DNA of 64,000 nt from Ornithinibacillus xuwenensis (lineage in GTDB: Bacteria; Bacillota; Bacilli; Bacillales; Amphibacillaceae), in assembly GCF_039614845.1 (NCBI RefSeq), contig NZ_JBDIML010000009.1, forward strand, positions 1 to 64,000, given 5' to 3'. The notes under the pieces are model-generated. The model made no database searches. It was not told the DNA's origin and saw only the letters and a program-made list of their open reading frames with translations. A program made the position numbers and the translations under genes. This document shows positions 53,449-62,107 of the stretch, one piece after another (the stretch's first letter is position 1; each line of letters opens with the position of its first letter).

Positions 53449-56400
53449 TCATGATTTCAATCGGTAGTCGTTAGCGAATGAGTTTATCACACCAGTTGCC
53501 AGATTACTATACACACTGACTAGATTTAATTCATCCACTCCAAATTCTTTTACTCTTGCTGGAACAGTTAAATAAATCACGCCTCTAACATAACCTTGTA
53601 TGGTAATCGGAACAGCTAAAATAGAATCCCAATCTGGTAACCCGTTTACCTTATTATCACGCTCTGCTTCATCCCAATTAATGGTATAAAGACCACGTTC
53701 CTCGTTCATAATGGAATTCACAATCGCTTGATTGAAAGAAATATTCCGTAGCCAGTTTTCTTCCTGTGCTTTTCTTCCATATGATTTGGTTATCTTACTA
53801 TCTTCTATTAAAAGAATATATCCGACCTGTGCCTCTGTAATCTCGATGATTCTTCCTAAATAATAATACAACTTTTCTTCCATTGACATCGGTTTATTCA
53901 TTAACTCAATAAGCTCCACCATTGCTAATACAGTTCTGGAATCTTTTATTTCATCACCAGACAGAATACCGGTTAGTTTATTGGCAGGTTTCGATTTGTT
54001 AGCGAAGTCCTGACTCCAAACCTGACAATTATTTCTACCGCTTTCCTTGGCAACATATAGCGCTTGGTCTGCTTTCTCAACAAGTTCTTTAACGGTTTGT
54101 CCATCATTCGGATAAGTTGATACTCCCATACTTACAGTCACATCAAACTTATCTCCAAGTAATTTTTGGGCAGCAATCGTTTTTCTCAAGCCTTCCGCAA
54201 TCTCATACGCATTGTCTGAGTGAACAGCCGGTAGAATAATAATAAACTCTTCGCCTCCATAGCGACCAAAGTCATATTGCTGTTTTAGGTTATCCATGAC
54301 AACGGAGGCTACTTTTCGTAAAACGCTATCTCCCACTTGGTGACCATAGCGATCATTAACTTGTTTAAAGCGGTCAAGGTCAAACATGATAATACTAAAT
54401 CGTTCCCCATTTTTTCTTGACGATTCGACTGCTTCATGTAAGGAGTCATCTAAATATTTCCTCGTTAAGGAACCAGTTAATTTATCAAGGGAAGCAGAAA
54501 TCTTCAATTGGTGCTTCTCCAATAATAGCGCAAGAAAACTACTAATTTCTTTGCAATTTTCCAGGCCACTATCATTAAAATTATTGGCTAATTTATCCGT
54601 TTCTAAATAAACATAGCCCAACAGGACATTCTTCTCTTCTGAACTTCCTTGTCGATTGATAATTGGAATGTATAAGCTTGCCCTTAAATCCTTTGATAAG
54701 AAATTAGAATCTACCTTGTTATCTCCCATCACGCCAGACAGTAATACTGGTTCCATGGTGGTACGAACTCGGTTAAATAGGAATAGATTTTCTGGCATTT
54801 CCATCTTATCATCGGTTGAAGCAAGCACCGTAAACTCATGCCGCTGATTCTCAGTTATGACAAGTCCACGAGTCGCAAGCGTTATGCCAGCAAGATAACG
54901 AATGATCATATCAATATTTTTAGTGGTATCAGCACTCAAATTCTTCAATAAGTCGGTAGTTTTACGTACCTTATTAGAAAACAGAGCTAAATGCTGATCA
55001 CTAATGTACTGAAGGAATGCTTTATTCTGAATGAAGTACCCAATTTCATCTGCACCAATAATCTCGTCCAAATCTGCAATTGAATCGATCGAATAGGATC
55101 GATTATTACATGCCAAGGAAATCTGCTCACCTGTTAATTGATCATTCATTTCTTTCAAACGAATAAATCCTCTGCCAAGATTATGACGACTCACATACAT
55201 GAATCGATATTGTTCAGGAACTTGATAAATAAGCGTACTTGCAACATCACTACCCTCTAAATAATAGTTAGCAGCGTCAAATAGCTGGTCTCGTTCATCA
55301 TAATAATCACCCAGCAGTAAATTTACTTTTGCAACTAATTCAGGACTCTTTGATTTTTTGGCATATTCTAGACTTTTTCTTAAGCTCTCAACCGACTCAT
55401 TGCCTTCTCCTGAAATACCCTTTGCATAATAATAGCTAGCTAGTAAATGGTCTGGTGTATCTGATGTAAGATAATCATTAGCTTTTAACATTATTTCATT
55501 GGAATAAGCTTTATTACCCTTTTGACTTAAAGCAATTGAAGCCATACTTAATGCTTTCAAATTAAATTCCTTACGTGGAATCTTTTCAATTAAATCTAGT
55601 ATTGTGACGAGTAAATTTTCAACTTGATTAACATCTGCATTTCGCAGTCTGTTTATCGTTTGATAGACAATCGCTGCAAAGCTATAGATATTTTCTCTAC
55701 CTTTATGGTATTCAACAATCTTTTGACTATATCTATCTGACTCTTCGTAATGCCCAATAGATTGGTATAATTCCATACTCGTATTATAGTAATCGAAAAT
55801 ATCAAGTCCTAAATCCGTTTCTCCACTCATTTTTTCTTCTATAAGCTTGTAATAGTAAAAAGCTTGTTCATAGTCATTCATTTCTACACTCACAAAAGCT
55901 AATGAGTTATATAGATGTACAATCGTCCGAGACATACCTACTCGTTCTGCCTTCTTCAATGCAAACTTATAGTGTTCAACTGCGGTTTGTAAGTCGTTTG
56001 TATTATGATATATTCCAGCGATATTACTTAATGCCTGAATTTCTGTTAATACGATCCCGTACTCTTCACTTAAATCTCTTGCCTTTACAAAATACGTCAT
56101 CGCTGTTTCCGCATCACCTAGATAACCTTGATAAATAATTCCAATATTGTTCGTTGCACCTAAAACACCCTTTGTATATCCAGCTCGTTCCAAAAGGTTG
56201 ATAGCTTGTTGATAGTATTTCAATGCTTCTGTTATTTTATTGTGCTGCAAATAAACAAATCCAAGTAATAGATAGGTATTACCCTTAATACGAGGGAATT
56301 CATCATCACATTCTGTTACAATACTGTGTAAGATTTTAGAAGACTCCTCTATCCGATTCTCAACGTTTAATAGAAAAGCTTGAAGTCTTCTGAATTCTAA

Positions 56401-58854
56401 TCTCGACTTTTTATCTTCATAATTCGTAAATGCTTGCTCTACCTTTTGCATATACGCTTTTGTTTGTTCAATATCATATAGACTTGAATATACACCAGCT
56501 ATATTCAAATAAACATGTACAACATTTTCAGCATGGTTGGTGGATATAGCAAGCTGTTCAGCGATATCAAAGGACTTCAATGAATTTTCCGTTTCATTTA
56601 GTTCGGAATACAACACACCTATCTCCATCAATAGCTTTGTCTTTTCTTCAATATCCTCCATCAAGGAAAGAGCCTTTTCTAGGTTAAGAATTTCCCCTTT
56701 TTTATTTCCCTCTGAAAGCATTTTGGAAGCATTCTCCAAATAATACTGCTTTGTTTTTTCCCAGTTTTTTGCTCGTTCATGATGAAAGATTAGTTCATCA
56801 GGAGGTGTATCTAATTCTTCCTCCAGTATGACTGCTGCTTCCATATGCTTTTTAATTCTTTCATCAGCAGAGATTCTATCGTAAACGATTTGCTTTAACA
56901 CCTTATTGTTAAATTCAAATAAGTAACCAATATCAGATACTAACCGTTGAATGATTCCTTTTCTTGCAAGCTTAGCAAGATGCTCCTCAATATGTTCCAT
57001 CGGTAGCTGTAAGAATTTCGTAATTGTTTCGATCGTGACAGGCTTGTTAAATATTGCAACTGCTTCAAGAATTTCTAGCTTTTGTTCAGTCAAGTCCTGC
57101 AATTGGTTAACAAGAGCCTGTTCAATACTATCTGGAATCTCCAATAAATCATAGTCTCTAGCAGAAAGATTTATACTCCACATTCCATTTTGTGGATTTA
57201 CCTCCATAATATTTCGACTATAAAGATCCTTAATTACCTCGCTTATAAAAAGTGGGTTTCCAAATGAGCGAGAATAGATTCGCTCTGTTAACCGAACCGG
57301 TATATAGGATATGGCTAGAATATTCCGGATCATCTCACCTGATTGCTGTGTATCTAAACGTCTTAATCTTATAATCTCCGAGTTCTTCCGCCTTTTAAGG
57401 TTTTCAACGCTTTCTCGATATGCTTTATTTTCGTTATCCTCGCTACTCGCACCCGATAACAAAAACATCAGATTATTTTGTTCTAATATTTCTGAACATA
57501 AATAGTTTAACGTATCGAATGTAAAATCATCGGCTAGGTGAATATCGTCAATCAGTATTATTGCGGGCTTATTTTTGACACTTTCATTAATAAATCCACC
57601 AATACGATTCAAAATACGATATTTAGAATTTACACCAAGCGAGTTGTCAACTGTAGGCGATTGCTCTTGATCGACTAATTCTGGAAAATATCGCATAAGC
57701 TCTTCCTTGTATTTCTCAACCGTATGAATATCAGTTTCCACAATCATCTTACTTAAAATATCAATCCACATTTGCTTACTGCTACCTGTATCACTTAAAC
57801 TAAAGCTTGCATAGACAGTTGCCTTTTGTAGCCCTAACAAAAACTTCATTTCCTTTAGAAAACGTGTTTTCCCAATCCCATCTTCTCCCTGAACTAAGAA
57901 AATTCGCTTACTGGGCTTATATTGTGATAAGTTCCCGAAGTTTCTGATAATAATATCGGTTTCCAATTCCCTTCCGACACTTTTCGTGTGGAATTGTAGC
58001 TTCTCTATCTCTTCTGTTTCTATTATAGAAAGCTTCAGGCCAAGACTTTCACCTAGCTTTGTTGTCATATCTTGAATAGAAGAAAATGGATAATCCTCTA
58101 ACACTAACAAATCTTCTAAGATAGGGATTAATGCCTCCGTGATCCTCGAATTCGCTTGATCTAGTGAAGTATTTTCCTGCTTTAAAATCCGAAGTTCATC
58201 CCTAGGGTTTGTTATGTATGCTTTCTTACGTAGCATCGCCAAAAGGATAACCCCTAGTGCATACATATCCGCTTCCACATCAGGCTCATTGCCAGATAAC
58301 ACTTTAGGTGATTTGAAGTAAGAATCCTCAATCCCCTCATTGGTATGGATATGCTTATCTAATTCAACAGTTGCAAGATCCTTCAGCATCAGCTTGTAGC
58401 GACGATTTGATTCAACAACGAATATGTTATTTAAATTTAATTCACCATATATAAAGCCTTTTAAATGTAGATAATGCACAGCTGTACAAAGCTCGACAAA
58501 TGCATCGAGAACTTGGTCAATTGTCATACTTTGAACAAAATCTACAAATGGTTCCTCTGTAGCAATATGGGCAGAAGTAAAGAAATAATTTTTATCCTGC
58601 TGCACTTTATTATCTATGTGCGAAATTGTATTGAAGTGAAAATTACGAACAATGCGCTTACTAGTCAAATTTTTAATCGCAATAAAAGAATCGGTGTAAT
58701 AATCAATTAAGGATTGCGGTGTATATTCAGCATTTAGTAGACTTAGTCGAATTACCTTATTATCTGCTCGCATATCAACAGCTAAATAAGTTGAAACTAG
58801 TCTGTTCTGATGTAATTGCTCCATTATTCGATATCGGTTATTAATGACTTCCAC
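53449..58854 (-). CDS. Giant signalling protein: pseudokinase, AAA ATPase, TPR, GAF, GGDEF, GAF
   Basis: About 1801 residues, soluble. Order: protein-kinase-like domain (~1-275), in which HRD is replaced by YGELNLNN, the VAIK lysine is missing (VIRLSLL) and the glycine loop is degenerate, so it is probably catalytically dead; STAND/AAA ATPase (~300-650) with Walker A GEDGIGKTRF (~326) and Walker B AIILIDDIHLADD; TPR-like helical repeats (~690-1190); GAF (~1260-1420); GGDEF (~1440-1600) with RYGGEEFIII intact (~1533), so cyclic-di-GMP synthesis is expected; GAF (~1640-1795). The I-site RxxD reads QQYD, so product inhibition is likely lost. I prefer GTG at 58854, which AGAGGTG serves; a GTG at 58863 is also in frame. 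Controlled by the riboswitch upstream. Confidence 0.92.
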   Translation of the reverse strand: MEVINNRYRIMEQLHQNRLVSTYLAVDMRADNKVIRLSLLNAEYTPQSLIDYYTDSFIAIKNLTSKRIVRNFHFNTISHIDNKVQQDKNYFFTSAHIATEEPFVDFVQSMTIDQVLDAFVELCTAVHYLHLKGFIYGELNLNNIFVVESNRRYKLMLKDLATVELDKHIHTNEGIEDSYFKSPKVLSGNEPDVEADMYALGVILLAMLRKKAYITNPRDELRILKQENTSLDQANSRITEALIPILEDLLVLEDYPFSSIQDMTTKLGESLGLKLSIIETEEIEKLQFHTKSVGRELETDIIIRNFGNLSQYKPSKRIFLVQGEDGIGKTRFLKEMKFLLGLQKATVYASFSLSDTGSSKQMWIDILSKMIVETDIHTVEKYKEELMRYFPELVDQEQSPTVDNSLGVNSKYRILNRIGGFINESVKNKPAIILIDDIHLADDFTFDTLNYLCSEILEQNNLMFLLSGASSEDNENKAYRESVENLKRRKNSEIIRLRRLDTQQSGEMIRNILAISYIPVRLTERIYSRSFGNPLFISEVIKDLYSRNIMEVNPQNGMWSINLSARDYDLLEIPDSIEQALVNQLQDLTEQKLEILEAVAIFNKPVTIETITKFLQLPMEHIEEHLAKLARKGIIQRLVSDIGYLFEFNNKVLKQIVYDRISADERIKKHMEAAVILEEELDTPPDELIFHHERAKNWEKTKQYYLENASKMLSEGNKKGEILNLEKALSLMEDIEEKTKLLMEIGVLYSELNETENSLKSFDIAEQLAISTNHAENVVHVYLNIAGVYSSLYDIEQTKAYMQKVEQAFTNYEDKKSRLEFRRLQAFLLNVENRIEESSKILHSIVTECDDEFPRIKGNTYLLLGFVYLQHNKITEALKYYQQAINLLERAGYTKGVLGATNNIGIIYQGYLGDAETAMTYFVKARDLSEEYGIVLTEIQALSNIAGIYHNTNDLQTAVEHYKFALKKAERVGMSRTIVHLYNSLAFVSVEMNDYEQAFYYYKLIEEKMSGETDLGLDIFDYYNTSMELYQSIGHYEESDRYSQKIVEYHKGRENIYSFAAIVYQTINRLRNADVNQVENLLVTILDLIEKIPRKEFNLKALSMASIALSQKGNKAYSNEIMLKANDYLTSDTPDHLLASYYYAKGISGEGNESVESLRKSLEYAKKSKSPELVAKVNLLLGDYYDERDQLFDAANYYLEGSDVASTLIYQVPEQYRFMYVSRHNLGRGFIRLKEMNDQLTGEQISLACNNRSYSIDSIADLDEIIGADEIGYFIQNKAFLQYISDQHLALFSNKVRKTTDLLKNLSADTTKNIDMIIRYLAGITLATRGLVITENQRHEFTVLASTDDKMEMPENLFLFNRVRTTMEPVLLSGVMGDNKVDSNFLSKDLRASLYIPIINRQGSSEEKNVLLGYVYLETDKLANNFNDSGLENCKEISSFLALLLEKHQLKISASLDKLTGSLTRKYLDDSLHEAVESSRKNGERFSIIMFDLDRFKQVNDRYGHQVGDSVLRKVASVVMDNLKQQYDFGRYGGEEFIIILPAVHSDNAYEIAEGLRKTIAAQKLLGDKFDVTVSMGVSTYPNDGQTVKELVEKADQALYVAKESGRNNCQVWSQDFANKSKPANKLTGILSGDEIKDSRTVLAMVELIELMNKPMSMEEKLYYYLGRIIEITEAQVGYILLIEDSKITKSYGRKAQEENWLRNISFNQAIVNSIMNEERGLYTINWDEAERDNKVNGLPDWDSILAVPITIQGYVRGVIYLTVPARVKEFGVDELNLVSVYSNLATGVINSFANDYRLKS

Positions 58855-58894
58855 TATTTTCACCTCTTAGTCATAAAGACTTCGTTTTAGGAAA

Positions 58895-58928
58895 ATCAAA
58901 AAATGGCTATCCAAAGAACGATAGCCAA
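58895..58928 (-). terminator. Rho-independent terminator, expression platform of the riboswitch
   Basis: Minus strand: TTTGGCTATC / GATAGCCA with an 8-base loop and then TTTTTTGATTTT. It lies between the aptamer and the start codon, in the leader itself, so it must be bypassed for the gene to be read. The GGCTATC arm is complementary to GATAGCC in the 3' part of the aptamer (58961-58967). Confidence 0.85.
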
Positions 58929-58951
58929 ACATTCTAAAAAACGTAATATTT

Positions 58952-59032
58952 TGGCAGCCAGGCTATCATGGGTATGTACACCGGTAGACCCTTGGCTTTG
59001 CGTCCTATACTTTCGAATAGTTTGCCCTTTTC
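58952..59032 (-). ncRNA. Cyclic-di-GMP-I (GEMM) riboswitch aptamer
   Basis: Read on the minus strand the block holds the ordered landmarks of the GEMM-I class: AGGGCAAACTATTCGAAAGT (with the conserved GGGCAAAC and GAAA tetraloop), AGGACGCAAAGCC, then GGGTCTACC, ACCCATGATAGCC and a closing TGGCTGCC. The GNRA tetraloop and its helix (ACTAT / GTATAG) are intact. The class senses cyclic di-GMP. It lies ~90 bases before the diguanylate cyclase gene in the same direction, with a terminator between. The rest of the 58864-59324 gap shows no gene. Confidence 0.92.
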
Positions 59033-59324
59033 TCAATCTATATGGATATTAAGGTCATATTCACTACTACTTAATACCTATTTTACACCACTTCTATGAT
59101 TATTCAATGATTAAAACAAGTTTTATTTTTTAAAAATGTAAAAAAAATCAAGTCTATTTACACTACTTTTTAGCTTACATATTATAACACGCTCCTACTG
59201 AAATTACAAAATTTTCAAAATTATAATTCTAGCAATTATTTTCCATCTCATACGAAGCAAATAACACCCTTGTCTAACCTTGTTATGGTAAGGTAACAGT
59301 AGGAAACTTTGAGAGGAAAATAGG

Positions 59325-60227
59325 ATGAAAACAACTAAAAAAACCTTCATTTGGTTACTTATTCTAATCATTACGATCATCTGGGGATATGCATGGGTAT
59401 TGATGAAGGCATCCCTTCAATTTGTAGGTCCATTCACTTTTTCTGCACTTCGTTTTGGAACAGGAACGATTACTCTATTAGTTATTCTTGTAATCTTAAA
59501 GATTAAACTTCCACCAAAACAGTATGTAAAACCACTAGTGGTTGTTGGCTTGTTACAGACAACGATTGTTTTTCTTTTCGTTATGTATGGACTTCGATTT
59601 GTCGATGCTGGGAAATCTTCCATCATTCTCTACACGATGCCCATTTGGAGTAGCTTATTAGCAGCTAAGTTTCTTGACGAAAAGCTAACTCCTAAAAAGC
59701 TAATAGGACTTATAGTCGGAATGGTTGGCTTAGTACTTATTATTGGATGGGATTTCTTCCAAGCACAAAGCATCGATACGATTATTGGAGAATTACTCAT
59801 TGTTATCGCTGCAATTTCTTGGGGAGCTTCCAATGTATATTACCGATTACGATTAAACCATCTTCCCAAATTACAAGTTTCTGCTTACCAAATGTTTTTT
59901 GGAACAATCGGTATTGTTGTAGCAGCTATGATAATGGAGTGGGGGCAACCAATTAATTGGAATGGTCAAAGTATATTTTATATTCTTTTTACTGGTGTAT
60001 TAGCTTCTGCTTTATGCTTCACGATATGGTTTGTCATACTGAGTAAAATTGATATGGTATCTGCAACATTATCCACCTTACTTGTACCAGTGTTTGGATT
60101 GTCCTTTAGTTGGCTAGCACTAAGTGAAGCAATTACACCAAGTATTTTATATGGTTCTTTCTTTATCATCGTAGGAATCACGATATCACAACTTACCGGA
60201 AGAAAAAGAAGCAATGCTAACCCATAA
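59325..60227 (+). CDS. EamA/DMT-superfamily transporter
   Basis: 300 residues with ten membrane helices in two EamA halves: IIWGYAWVLMKASLQFVGPF ... YGLRFVDAGKSSIILYTMPI (the helix-3/4 pattern of RhaT/YdcZ-like exporters) and AAISWGASNVYYRLRLNHLP .... The substrate is unknown. Ribosome site GAGAGG. The stop codon is within the loop of its terminator. Confidence 0.9.
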   Translation: MKTTKKTFIWLLILIITIIWGYAWVLMKASLQFVGPFTFSALRFGTGTITLLVILVILKIKLPPKQYVKPLVVVGLLQTTIVFLFVMYGLRFVDAGKSSIILYTMPIWSSLLAAKFLDEKLTPKKLIGLIVGMVGLVLIIGWDFFQAQSIDTIIGELLIVIAAISWGASNVYYRLRLNHLPKLQVSAYQMFFGTIGIVVAAMIMEWGQPINWNGQSIFYILFTGVLASALCFTIWFVILSKIDMVSATLSTLLVPVFGLSFSWLALSEAITPSILYGSFFIIVGITISQLTGRKRSNANP

Positions 60228-60245
60228 TTAGCATTGCTTTTTTTA
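60209..60245. terminator. Bidirectional terminator of the EamA and AtoE-type genes
   Basis: AGCAATGCTAA / TTAGCATTGCT, 7-base loop holding the stop codon, then T8. Confidence 0.88.
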
Positions 60246-60268
60246 ACGTTATTAGTATGAATGAATGA

Positions 60269-61609
60269 TTAGAAAAACAATAATCCAATTGATATCGGAA
60301 TGAAGCTCCAAAACAGAATCATCACACAGAATCCCATAATATCACGAACCTTTAATCCTGCAATGGCCAGAATTGGTAACGCCCAGAACGGCTGAACCAT
60401 ATTCGTCCAAGCATCTCCCCATGCAACCGCCATGGCTGTTTTCGCAGTATCCACATCTAGACCAATGGCAGCAGGAATCATGATATCGCCTTGAATTGCC
60501 CATTGGCCACCACCTGATGGAACAAAGAAATTTAAGATACCAGCACTGATAAAGCTTAACCACGGCAATGTAAAATCATTTGAAATATTGACAAACCACA
60601 TCGATAGTTGATCAGATAGACCGGAGCTAATCATCATACCCATTATCCCAGCATAAAAAGGAAACTGAACGATAATGCCTCCTGCATTTTTAACAGCATC
60701 TGTGGCACTATTTAAAAAGCGACGTGGTGTTCCATGAAACAGTATTCCGAAGAATAAAAAGATAAAGTTCACAATGTTAATATTTAAATTCAGACCATTT
60801 TGAACAAAGTGATAAAGAATGAAAGCTAATCCTAACAACCCAATTAAAATCGAAATAACTCTACTATTTTCTAATCGCTCAGCTGGTGTACTTGTTTTTT
60901 CCTCTGCTTCTTCTACTTCTTCCTCTTCTATTACAGAAGCTTGGAGGTTCAACAATTCTGGATCAATTTCTCCTACGTTACGAGTTGGTCTCATCAATAG
61001 TCTATTTAACAACGGTAGGGATATTAGTAGCGTTCCGACAATAAACAGATTATAACTGCTAAATAGTGTCTCTGTAACAGGAATAATTCCCATCGTTTCT
61101 TCCAGAAAATGACCTTGTGTTGCAATGGTTAATGGAATAGAACCTGAAAATCCACCATGCCATAATAAGAAACCACTATAGGCACTTGCCATCAATAAAC
61201 GATAATCAACTGATGGTACTCGTTTTGCAACGTGAATAGCCAATAGCGCCCCCACCACTAATCCAAAGCCATAATTTATTAAACAAGCAATGGAAGCAAC
61301 AAATGTTACTAATAAAATTGCTTGCCCTGGTGTATTTGCTAGCTTACTAATTTTACCTAATAACCTTTTTACGATCGGACTATTTGCTAAAATGTACCCC
61401 GTAACCACTATCAGAGACATTTGCATCGCAAATTCTAGTAAGTTCCAAAAACCGCCTCCCCAAAATTCAACCATTTGAACTGGTGAATTATCAGTAAAAA
61501 CGATACCAAGGATAAAAACAATAAATGTAAGAATAATTGCAAAAAGAAATGCATCTGGTAAGTACCTACGCACCATGCGATCAAAGAAATTCGCAATCGA
61601 GCTCAGCAT
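60269..61609 (-). CDS. Short-chain fatty acid transporter family protein (AtoE-like)
   Basis: 446 residues, about twelve membrane helices. Signatures of the AtoE/TIGR00366 family: N-terminal FFDRMVRRYLPDAFLFAIIL, VEFWGGGFWNLLEFAMQMSL, SGFLLWHGGFSGSIPLTIAT and FFVPSGGGQWAIQGDIMIPA, then TNMVQPFWALPILAIAGLK. Imports short-chain fatty acids or related carboxylates. An acidic loop (VIEEEEVEEAEE, ~222-235) lies between halves. No acyl-CoA transferase genes are near, so it is a single-gene unit. Convergent with the EamA gene. Confidence 0.9.
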   Translation of the reverse strand: MLSSIANFFDRMVRRYLPDAFLFAIILTFIVFILGIVFTDNSPVQMVEFWGGGFWNLLEFAMQMSLIVVTGYILANSPIVKRLLGKISKLANTPGQAILLVTFVASIACLINYGFGLVVGALLAIHVAKRVPSVDYRLLMASAYSGFLLWHGGFSGSIPLTIATQGHFLEETMGIIPVTETLFSSYNLFIVGTLLISLPLLNRLLMRPTRNVGEIDPELLNLQASVIEEEEVEEAEEKTSTPAERLENSRVISILIGLLGLAFILYHFVQNGLNLNINIVNFIFLFFGILFHGTPRRFLNSATDAVKNAGGIIVQFPFYAGIMGMMISSGLSDQLSMWFVNISNDFTLPWLSFISAGILNFFVPSGGGQWAIQGDIMIPAAIGLDVDTAKTAMAVAWGDAWTNMVQPFWALPILAIAGLKVRDIMGFCVMILFWSFIPISIGLLFF

Positions 61610-61745
61610 ATCCTATTACCTCCTCTTTAATAGATTAGATGTAGTATATTGTATTCGTTGGAGTAGGAATTATTCTATGAATACACTAAATAATATAACC
61701 AAAGAATGATTCGTCCATATGTTAGATTAAATTATTCCAATAATA

Positions 61746-61779
61746 ATAGCAATGTATCTACTATAGGATACATTGCTAT
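61746..61779. terminator. Strong hairpin in the transporter relic region
   Basis: Perfect ATAGCAATGTATC / GATACATTGCTAT with an 8-base loop. On the minus strand it is followed by TATTATTGG, a poor T tract; it probably ended the lost transporter gene at 61822-62030. Confidence 0.5.
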
Positions 61780-61821
61780 CAGGGCTGCTCCTTTAATAAC
61801 CGAAGACTTTAATAACGCTTA

Positions 61822-62030
61822 TTATGATGAAACAAACCAAATTGGTAACGTAATAACACTTAGTAGTGTACTAACAAAAACAGTAGAAGCTACTAGATCT
61901 GGTTCGACATCAAATGCTACCGAAAACATGGTTGTATTTGATGCTGTAAGCATTTCGGATACGATAATAATCACCGAAGCTAAAATCGTATCTTCAATAC
62001 CCATCAAGTAAACAATTTCAAATGCAAGTA
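61822..62030 (-). pseudogene. C-terminal remnant of an AEC (auxin efflux carrier-type) transporter
   Basis: An open frame of ~70 codons whose sequence is the normal ending of AEC permeases: VYLMGIEDTILASVIIIVSE, MLTASNTTMFSVAFDVEPDL and VASTVFVSTLLSVITLPIW. The ~240 residues expected before it are absent; the tctA terminator lies directly upstream instead. It has no ribosome site and is best read as a deletion relic. The plus-strand frame over the same bases is a shadow. Otherwise 61610-62107 holds only two hairpins. Confidence 0.6.
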
Positions 62031-62085
62031 AAAACAAACTTATCAACTATTGTAGATAGCTACTACAGTTAATAAGTTTGTTAAT
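62030..62085 (-). terminator. Terminator of the tctBA operon
   Basis: Long imperfect stem CAAACTTAT-AACT-TGTAG / CTAC-ACAGTT-ATAAGTTTG with TTTTTAC after it on the minus strand; 25 bases past the tctA stop. Confidence 0.75.
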
Positions 62086-62107
62086 AGAATTTCTATGTTT
62101 TTTACGA

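Noticed and set aside
61706..62011. 101-codon plus-strand frame
   Set aside because: It is antisense to the AEC-transporter relic, whose minus-strand translation has clear family features.
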